Shown here: piece by piece, positions 6,304 through 12,096 of the stretch
Layout: each line of letters starts with the position of its first letter
How positions within the stretch are numbered: the stretch's first letter is position 1
Assembly: GCA_030673355.1 (NCBI GenBank)
Contig: DAOVJF010000028.1
Coordinates: forward strand, 1 to 12,096
From: Planctomycetota bacterium
GTDB lineage: Bacteria; JAJVIF01; JAPKYR01
Reading direction: 5' to 3'
DNA: 12,096 bases
The notes under the pieces: model-generated
Seen by the model: the letters and a program-made list of their open reading frames with translations, nothing else
What the model was told of the DNA's origin: nothing
The model's database searches: none
Program-made: the position numbers and the translations under genes

Positions 6304-6999
6304 TTATTGGGGTATAGTGGGATTGGTACCCTCGAGATAATTGGTGAAAAAATCTATGCTCAGCCCGATTCCAAATTCATAATCGGTGTAATCGGTTGTT
6401 ACGGTAGCCAGTGGGTTGTCGTTTTCATCGCGGATTTCAGAAACTGTCTGGCTCAGGAGGTTAAAAATCCCGAAAGTTTCATACGTGTAGTTAATCACAG
6501 TTGTAAGGTTGTCGTACCGGTAATCTGATTCTTTAACAACTGTCCTGATGTGACGGAAATCGTCCTGGGCTACGAAATAAGTTTTATAATAGTGTGCAAA
6601 TGCAGGATCCAGCGGAGTTAAACGAATCGCGTAACAAGGCGCATCTTCAATGACCTCGTCTCGCTGCCTGGTGAGTTCATGGCTTTCGAGAAGGACAATC
6701 AGAAGGTCGTGATCGAAATAAAAAACCGGCTTGTCCTCGAAAAGCTGGAGCTGGAAAGCGGGCACCATGAAATAAAGCGACTTCTCAACTATTTCCTGTG
6801 TCCTGCCACCTGCGCGAACAGAGGTCGCGATAACCATGCACTCATAATCCCTGATCGATGGGGTTGTAGTAAGCTGATCGCTTTCGTAGTAGATCATCCC
6901 ATCGAATATATCGATAGCGGTAAGCTCATCGGCGCCAGCCGTGACATTCAACATGATGAATGCAATTATTATTGTTAGAAACACCGGAATACGGGTCAT
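6304..6999 (-). CDS. exported protein with LolA/LolB-like fold (tentative)
   Basis: The 231-residue protein has a signal peptide (Thr2-Arg3, hydrophobic 5-18) with a likely signal peptidase I site AGA|DE after residue 23, hence a mature periplasmic protein. The body alternates beta-strand-like segments: an YYFDHDLLI-type strand, ESHEL, APCYAIRLTPLDP, a strand ending TYFVAQDDFRHIRTVV, and TTVINYTYETFG. This resembles outer-membrane lipoprotein-sorting (LolA/LolB superfamily) proteins, which carry lipids or lipoprotein acyl chains. The assignment rests on pattern similarity only. The ATG at 6999 has aggtgat (7005-7011, complement) as ribosome binding site. It lies between a Wzy-type gene and a glycosyltransferase gene on the same strand, so a role in envelope glycan or lipid traffic is plausible. 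Confidence 0.6.
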   Translation of the reverse strand: MTRIPVFLTIIIAFIMLNVTAGADELTAIDIFDGMIYYESDQLTTTPSIRDYECMVIATSVRAGGRTQEIVEKSLYFMVPAFQLQLFEDKPVFYFDHDLLIVLLESHELTRQRDEVIEDAPCYAIRLTPLDPAFAHYYKTYFVAQDDFRHIRTVVKESDYRYDNLTTVINYTYETFGIFNLLSQTVSEIRDENDNPLATVTTDYTDYEFGIGLSIDFFTNYLEGTNPTIPQ

Positions 7000-7026
7000 T
7001 GGTAATCACCTCACGTTGAGAATCGC

Positions 7027-7040
7027 ATTATAGTATAGCA
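7027..7040 (-). promoter_or_regulatory. candidate extended -10 promoter for the LolA-like gene
   Basis: Read on the - strand, TGCTATACT (7040-7032) is an extended -10 match, overlapping a TATAAT further on (7032-7027). No good -35 box is visible. It lies 28-41 bases upstream of the ATG at 6999, in the 116-base gap after the Wzy/TPR gene, so the LolA-like gene and glycosyltransferase may have their own promoter. Confidence 0.35.
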
Positions 7041-7115
7041 TAGCACCACGATCTAAAAAGGAAACTCCATGGGTAAATGTCCCGAAACATACGATCCGGA
7101 TTATATCCAGGAAGT

Positions 7116-10100
7116 TCATCCCCCTGGTGGTGGTTCCCCCACCCACTCGCCGGTAAGCTCGTGGATCTTGTTCCGTGCTTTCTGGTATGTCTCGGTTCTC
7201 GAACTATAAAGGGCCTCGGTCAACACTAAATTGTAGTAGTGGACCGCCCTGTCAATGTTCCCAAGTTTCTCGTAAATTCGACCGAGCAGGAAGTAGGAGT
7301 AATTAAACGGCGCTTCACCCTGCTGAACGTTGTCTTTCTTATTAAAAGTCTGGATGTACATATCCCGGGCTTTTTCGTAGAACGACATTGCCCTTGTAGA
7401 ATTGCCGGTATCGGCGAAATAATCACCCAGGGCCTCGTAAACCTGGGCGAGTTCATAGTAGGTGAAATATACGGCGTTGGATATTTTAATGCCCTCGATC
7501 AGGCTTTTCTCAGCATCCTGCCAGTACTTGAAACCTTCTTCGATATTACCAAGTCGCAGTTCGGCAGCCCCAAGGATTTTAAAAGCCCGTCCCAGCCAGA
7601 GGTAGAATCTCCACCGGATTTGGGGTTTTTTCAGTAACCACTCATCCACTATCAGCGCCCGCTCCGACCAGAAAACGATTTCCTCCCAACGGCCCTCATC
7701 CTCAAGCAGCCTTATTAACTCCTTGTAATATTCAATTTTGACAGGGTAATAGCGTGCCGCGGTCATGTAGGAGTCAATCGCCATCCCATGGCTCATTTTG
7801 GCGTCTTCCTCAAGTGTCTGGATATCATCGTTCAGTTCTTCGATATTCGCCTGAATATTCCTGAGTGCCTGGGTATCCGTTTCGTTTTCGAAATCCGTAT
7901 TTAACGATTCAATCCGTGCAAGCCTCATTTGAATTTGTTCGCTGGCAAGTTTGTAGCGGGATTCGTAGCCCATGGCGAGTGCGTAGAATGTATCCGACTG
8001 GGGATAAAGCTCCTGCCCCTCCTCAATATGTGCCGTACCGGCTACAACATCCTGGTAGAGGTTTTTCTTAATCAGGGAGAAACCGTGGAAAAATTCAGCC
8101 CTGCCGTTGGTGGGATCGAGTTTATATGCCCGCCAAAAATAATTGGCCGCCAGTTGTGCCTGGGTCTGTCTCTGTTCCGGGGTTTGTGCATACTCTACTT
8201 TCCTGAGTTCCGCTATTCCCTTCACTACAAAGTAATGGCTCTTGAAATTGATGACCTGGGTGTAGACACCCCAGATACAAAGAAGCAGGACAATTATTAT
8301 TACCGGGAATGCGAGCTCGGGTTTAATTTTCTTTTGAACCGTATTATAAAACTCTACTGAAAATCTCTGTTTACTCTCAACAGGCTCCCTTGTGACGGCT
8401 CCCAGTGGTGTGGATTCCTTCTGCTTTCTCTTTTTCTTCTTTCGTTTTGCCGTTGTGCCTTGATCCTTGTTCTGGTTGCCATTTACTTCTTCGCTTATTG
8501 ACCGCTGCTTCCTTAATTGATTCCTTTCGACGATTTCGGCAACAAGCAGTCCCATAGCTGTAAGAATCAGCCCCCCGTGCTGAATTTTATGAAGGGGGAA
8601 CGAGAAACACGCTATCGCGAGGAGGCTCATCGTCGCACCCATTATCCCAAGAGCGTAAAATCTCCTTGCCGGGTCCTCCTCCTCCTTTAAAAATCTGAAT
8701 CCCATTACGAAAAATGAGATGAAAAACATCGCGTATAAAAACGTCCCGATAATCCCCGCTTCGACAAGCATTTGCAGGTGGTCGTTATGTGCACGGAAGG
8801 TGGGTATAACGTTATGGAACCATTCCCCGAAATTATATGTCTCAAGAACTTTTGTCTGGTAGATCAGGTATTCGATCTCGAAGAATCCGAATCCACCTCC
8901 GAAAGTCAGCCGCTCCGGGACATGCTCCTCATCCGTCACCATCATTATGGACGCACGCCACATGGTCTGCCGGTTGCGGAACGTTTCATCGCCCTCGAAA
9001 TCCGTCATGCTTTTAAGACGTTCCAAAGGCGTGGCGGCGAGCGGCGTTTCGGAATCGGCTTCTCTTTTATTAAACACTGTACTGGTGAGCAGCAATACAG
9101 CGACCAGTGTGATCACCCCGGCTATCAGACCGATTTTTGATACCCGTTTGAATATCGGAATCCTGGTCCAGAGTAGCAGGATCAGGACAAAACCGGCGCC
9201 GACGAAAACCCCGAACCACCCGGCTCGGTTGTACAGCGCGACTATCTCGAAAGTGTTGATCGCCAGAACGATGGATAAAAATGTCCGTAATTTGGGAGAA
9301 TCGGTTTTAAGGAGAAGTCCAAGTCCTATGAAAAGGGTCAGAGCAACGTATTCGCCATAGTAGTTCGGGTTCGCGAAAAATCCTGCCAGGAGAAAATACC
9401 GTCCCGCGCTGGGGGTTTTAAAGTAAAAAGGCAGCCCGGCGAGTTCATGGCCATCCGGGTAGTAATCATTGATCATACCGAAAAGGTTCAGTGGAATATC
9501 GAAGTATTTCCAGAATCCCCATAGTGTTGACACAAGGGCCGCGATAACCGCGGTGAGAAGGATAACATCCCGCCTGCGTTTGTCGGGAATGTATGCAAAT
9601 CCCACAAGGAAACAGGCGGCGAACGCGACCCATTGAATGATATTTTTCACGGCCCCGAGACGGTACTGCATAAAAATTACCGTCAACAGAATGTAAGCGA
9701 TAAATATCAAGAGCCATTTCGAGACAGGGCTCCTGGGGAAATTGACTTTTCTCCCGAGGAGCCAGCTGATAATCAGGCAGGCGATAAAAACACACGTGAA
9801 AATAAATCCGAGTTGCTCTTTGGGCATCAGGCCGTTACGTTCCAGCATGTAATAATAGACAAGTGGAACGGCAAACTGAAATTCGATCATCAGGTAGAAG
9901 GGTAGCTGGTCGAAAAAATCCCAGCGGTTTTTCTCGGTCAATATGAAGTGGACTATCGCGCGTCCGAGGATAAGGACCAGAATGGCGCCAAGTCCCAGCG
10001 TGAACTTGTTAAGGAAAAACCCGTCGGGAATCGGGCTGGGCCAATTCCAGGGGCCATTGTAGGTCCAGATCAGCAGACCGATAATTATCGGGTAAAATGC

Positions 10101-10298
10101 AAAGCGTTCTATGAGAGAACTGAAGCTCTGGCGGCATCCAAAAATCAGCGGATCCAGATCGATCCTTATGAGGTATGCGACCCCGAGAATGAGAGCGATC
10201 AGGCCGGCCGATGTCCAGAGATGCAGCGTTTCAGGATTGGCGATAAAATCCGCGACAAGTGGGTCGAATTTAAATTTTTCAATCAGAAATTCATCCAC
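7116..10298 (-). CDS. Wzy/O-antigen-ligase-type polytopic membrane protein with C-terminal TPR domain
   Basis: The 1060-residue protein has roughly 12-15 hydrophobic helices up to residue 590 and one more at 662-680. Wzy_C-type landmarks are present: FFANPNYYGEY near 307-317, LYNRAGWFG near 355-363, and FRAHNDHLQMLVEAGIIG at 501-518, with the conserved Arg, His and Glu-x-Gly. Such proteins polymerise or ligate undecaprenol-linked glycans at the outer face of the inner membrane. A very basic linker (KRKKKKRKQK at 618-627) is presumably cytoplasmic. After the last helix come TPR-like helix pairs (about 715-770 and 835-1045) and a charged coiled coil near 785-835, so the TPR part would lie in the periplasm. 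The start is GTG at 10298: an in-frame stop sits only 9 bases upstream and no ATG fits; the ribosome binding site is weak. Polymerase and ligase cannot be told apart here. Confidence 0.85.
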   Translation of the reverse strand: MDEFLIEKFKFDPLVADFIANPETLHLWTSAGLIALILGVAYLIRIDLDPLIFGCRQSFSSLIERFAFYPIIIGLLIWTYNGPWNWPSPIPDGFFLNKFTLGLGAILVLILGRAIVHFILTEKNRWDFFDQLPFYLMIEFQFAVPLVYYYMLERNGLMPKEQLGFIFTCVFIACLIISWLLGRKVNFPRSPVSKWLLIFIAYILLTVIFMQYRLGAVKNIIQWVAFAACFLVGFAYIPDKRRRDVILLTAVIAALVSTLWGFWKYFDIPLNLFGMINDYYPDGHELAGLPFYFKTPSAGRYFLLAGFFANPNYYGEYVALTLFIGLGLLLKTDSPKLRTFLSIVLAINTFEIVALYNRAGWFGVFVGAGFVLILLLWTRIPIFKRVSKIGLIAGVITLVAVLLLTSTVFNKREADSETPLAATPLERLKSMTDFEGDETFRNRQTMWRASIMMVTDEEHVPERLTFGGGFGFFEIEYLIYQTKVLETYNFGEWFHNVIPTFRAHNDHLQMLVEAGIIGTFLYAMFFISFFVMGFRFLKEEEDPARRFYALGIMGATMSLLAIACFSFPLHKIQHGGLILTAMGLLVAEIVERNQLRKQRSISEEVNGNQNKDQGTTAKRKKKKRKQKESTPLGAVTREPVESKQRFSVEFYNTVQKKIKPELAFPVIIIVLLLCIWGVYTQVINFKSHYFVVKGIAELRKVEYAQTPEQRQTQAQLAANYFWRAYKLDPTNGRAEFFHGFSLIKKNLYQDVVAGTAHIEEGQELYPQSDTFYALAMGYESRYKLASEQIQMRLARIESLNTDFENETDTQALRNIQANIEELNDDIQTLEEDAKMSHGMAIDSYMTAARYYPVKIEYYKELIRLLEDEGRWEEIVFWSERALIVDEWLLKKPQIRWRFYLWLGRAFKILGAAELRLGNIEEGFKYWQDAEKSLIEGIKISNAVYFTYYELAQVYEALGDYFADTGNSTRAMSFYEKARDMYIQTFNKKDNVQQGEAPFNYSYFLLGRIYEKLGNIDRAVHYYNLVLTEALYSSRTETYQKARNKIHELTGEWVGEPPPGG

Positions 10299-10337
10299 GA
10301 TAGAGTTTAATTATCCGTTTGGCCTGTACTGGTTTAA

Positions 10338-10366
10338 TTGCATGAATTGAATCCAAAACTTATAAT
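10338..10366 (+). promoter_or_regulatory. candidate sigma70-type promoter of ispE
   Basis: A perfect TATAAT at 10361-10366 is preceded by TTGCAT at 10338-10343 with a 17-base spacer. It lies in the 190-base divergent gap between the Wzy gene and ispE and would give a leader of about 115 bases. No matching promoter for the leftward gene stands out in the same gap. Confidence 0.5.
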
Positions 10367-10488
10367 GTTAAAATAATGCCAGGATGTTCCCGATTAATTT
10401 TCCCGTAAGTATATCCATGACAGAGCTTCAGTGCCAATCCTGAACAGGAGTTTTTTGAATCGAATCCATTGAGTGAGGCCGGAGATCA

Positions 10489-11415
10489 GTGATTCTATCC
10501 GTTAAATCTTACGCGAAACTGAACCTTTTTCTCAAGGTCTACGATAAACGTCCCGATGGATTCCACGACATCATCAGTATTATGCAGTCCATAGACCTTG
10601 CAGACACGCTTACTTTTGATGAAACGCGTAACGGCAATAGCGGTATCCGGATAACCTGTAACGATCCTGAAATCCCGACCGATGACAGGAACCTTGTCTG
10701 GAAAGCGGCGGAAATTCTCGCGAATTCGATTAACCTGACAAATTACGGCCTGAAAATCCATATTGAAAAGAATATTCCCCCGATGGGTGGTCTGGCAGGT
10801 GGAAGTTCAAATGCAGCGGCAACATTAATTGCCCTTCGAAAGCTCTGGTGCCCGGAAAAACCGTCCGGATCATTATTCAAATTAGCCGCGGAAATAGGGA
10901 GCGACATGCCATTTTGCCTGCAGGGTGGAACTGTTCTGGTCCGCGGAATGGGGGAGATCCTGGAACCATTGCCCGAAGGCCTGGATCGGAAATTCCCTGA
11001 GGGTGCGTTTCTGCTTGTATTGCCACCGGTAAAAGTTGAAACCGGACCGGCCTATGACGCTATCGACTCAGCGCGTGAGACGGAAGTTCGAAAATGGGAC
11101 AGCCTTTGGATTGAGCATCTTTCAGTACTTGAAAGCTGGCTGAACGGAATTGGATATGGGGATTTCTCTTACCTGTTTCATAATGATTTTGAAAATCCCG
11201 TTTTCAATTACCATCCCGAACTTGAGGCTATACACGGAAATCTGAGAAATCACGCGGGGCATGCGCTGATGTCGGGTTCCGGCTCCACTTTTTTCGCATG
11301 GTATCCATCTATGACGGATGCGTTCAAAGCACGCGACAGCTACAGTCCGGTAGCCGGTGAAAATGTGGTTCTGGCAAGGCCCGTCGGGCAGGGAATGAGG
11401 ATAGGGGAGGGTTAA
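10489..11415 (+). CDS. ispE: 4-diphosphocytidyl-2-C-methyl-D-erythritol kinase
   Basis: The 308-residue protein is a GHMP kinase of the MEP (non-mevalonate) isoprenoid pathway. It phosphorylates the 2-hydroxyl of CDP-methylerythritol with ATP in the cytosol. It opens with SYAKLNLFLKVYDKRPDGFH (Lys10 matches the catalytic lysine of E. coli IspE), has the glycine-rich ATP loop PPMGGLAGGSSNAA at 97-110, the catalytic Asp139 in GSDMPF, and the C-terminal GHMP motif LMSGSGSTFFAW at 260-271. Length is normal for the family. The start is GTG at 10489, with ggag at 10481-10484; the family motif begins a few residues in, so a later start is unlikely. In many bacteria ispE is followed by prs or spoVG; here a lipoprotein gene with its own promoter follows instead. 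Confidence 0.96.
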   Translation: MILSVKSYAKLNLFLKVYDKRPDGFHDIISIMQSIDLADTLTFDETRNGNSGIRITCNDPEIPTDDRNLVWKAAEILANSINLTNYGLKIHIEKNIPPMGGLAGGSSNAAATLIALRKLWCPEKPSGSLFKLAAEIGSDMPFCLQGGTVLVRGMGEILEPLPEGLDRKFPEGAFLLVLPPVKVETGPAYDAIDSARETEVRKWDSLWIEHLSVLESWLNGIGYGDFSYLFHNDFENPVFNYHPELEAIHGNLRNHAGHALMSGSGSTFFAWYPSMTDAFKARDSYSPVAGENVVLARPVGQGMRIGEG

Positions 11416-11485
11416 CCCAGTTTGTTGATTGGTAACCCCGAACAGGTTTACCAGATACAATATTTAAGGAAAATTAGTTCTTTAA

Positions 11486-11494
11486 TGGTATAAT
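11486..11494 (+). promoter_or_regulatory. extended -10 promoter before the partial lipoprotein gene
   Basis: TGGTATAAT at 11486-11494 is a perfect extended -10 element; the -35 region (aaggaa) is poor, as is usual with extended -10 promoters. The expected transcript start near 11501 gives a leader of about 27 bases containing ggagg at 11521-11525. Confidence 0.55.
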
Positions 11495-11527
11495 ACTCTT
11501 ATATTAACGTGGGAAGCCTGGGAGGTT

Positions 11528-12096
11528 ATGTTGATTAATTCGTCAATCCGAAGCTTATTTTTAATAGCATTCGCTGGGATACTCTTATGCGGTTGCTCCG
11601 GGAATTCATCTCAACCAGTATCTCCGGATAATCCTGAATCTTTGCCAGAATTGACAGTCAGGGAAGAAACGGACGCAAATTCCGATGGCACCAATCATTA
11701 CCTGATGCATAGTGGTTATATTTTCATCGACCCGAATCACCCGGACGGTCCTCTGTTTGAGGTTATCCCTGCCCGTGCAGGGGAAGTTCACCTCAACATT
11801 CTGAAGTATCTCGAAATAAGCCCTTGTGCGGATTGTTTCAAGGTCGTCGGACTAGATATCCCCAATCCTGGCAAGCTGAATGTCGATATCCAGATCGATC
11901 ACCCGTTCGATGGCCTGGATTATTCAGCTTTCGATTTACGGGGGATCATAATGTTTCACGGGAGCCATGCATTTCCTGTATGTGGAAAATCAATATCCGA
12001 TCCGGCTCTCGGTGATGGTGCGGTTCTGAATCCTGATGGTTACACTGCCTTATATAATGGGTCAACCATTACAGCACCTGTCGGAGATTTACAAAA
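11528..12096 (+). CDS. putative lipoprotein sharing the CxxC N-terminal domain, 3' end outside window
   Basis: An open frame runs from ATG 11528 to the window end without a stop (189 residues). The N-terminus MLINSSIRSLFLIAFAGILL leads to the clear lipobox LCGC with Cys23; the mature protein starts CSGNSS, followed by a Pro/Ser/Glu-rich spacer. From about residue 55 it parallels residues 40-165 of the 1052-3559 protein: FEVIPAR with HLNIL at 88-92, C100-x-x-C103, DIQIDHP ending at 126, FDLR at 135-138, then LNPDGYTALYN. I do not recognise the domain as a characterised family. A propeller may follow beyond the window, by analogy with its paralogue. The ATG is only 2 bases past GGAGG; the next codon, TTG 11531, has better spacing, so the true start could be one codon later. 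Confidence 0.82.
   Translation, partial: MLINSSIRSLFLIAFAGILLCGCSGNSSQPVSPDNPESLPELTVREETDANSDGTNHYLMHSGYIFIDPNHPDGPLFEVIPARAGEVHLNILKYLEISPCADCFKVVGLDIPNPGKLNVDIQIDHPFDGLDYSAFDLRGIIMFHGSHAFPVCGKSISDPALGDGAVLNPDGYTALYNGSTITAPVGDLQ

Noticed and set aside
7069..7209. Small + strand frame starting MGKCPETYDPDY after an aaagga site
   Set aside because: It overlaps the end of the Wzy/TPR gene in antisense, has no homology I recognise, and no promoter is evident.
11411..11450. ispE terminator (ggtaac...ggtttacc)
   Set aside because: The stem has a bulge and no T-run follows, so support is too weak.

Overview
The window looks like chromosomal DNA of intermediate GC from a diderm (Gram-negative-type) bacterium, probably an uncultivated lineage. 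Two genes encode lipobox-bearing lipoproteins. There is also a LolA/LolB-like exported protein, a Wzy/O-antigen-ligase-type membrane protein and the MEP-pathway kinase IspE. I see no phage, plasmid, transposase, CRISPR, tRNA or rRNA genes. The taxon cannot be named from this sequence alone.

Left part (1-3559, + strand): two neighbouring genes encode secreted repeat proteins of the beta-propeller-repeat (SBBP-like) type. The first is cut by the window start; three and a half repeat units are visible. The second is complete: lipoprotein signal, an N-terminal domain with a CxxC motif, an Ig-like stretch, then exactly seven repeat units of about 65 residues, which suits one seven-bladed propeller. 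A hairpin terminator candidate and a near-consensus promoter (TTGACA-N17-TACAAT) separate them. A paralogue of the N-terminal domain starts at 11528 on a third gene that runs off the right end.

Centre (3725-5131, + strand): a stand-alone tryptophanase (tnaA). Specificity-determining positions match tryptophanase rather than tyrosine phenol-lyase. A perfect 12-bp inverted repeat lies inside this coding sequence.

Convergent gap 5132-5576: a cluster of non-coding repeats. There are two identical 75-bp direct repeats (a third, diverged copy sits at 833-905), an 11-bp unit repeated three times, and a 40-nt near-perfect hairpin. The layout suggests a hairpin-bearing element inserted into one copy of a small repeat that has its own terminal inverted repeats. 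This is the least explained part of the window.

Leftward block (10298 to 5577, - strand): a 1060-residue Wzy_C-type membrane protein with a C-terminal TPR region, then an exported LolA/LolB-like protein, then a family-2 glycosyltransferase without membrane segments. All three point the same way and plausibly serve cell-surface glycan or glycoconjugate assembly.

Right part (10489-12096, + strand): ispE, divergent from the Wzy gene, then the partial lipoprotein gene with its own extended -10 promoter.
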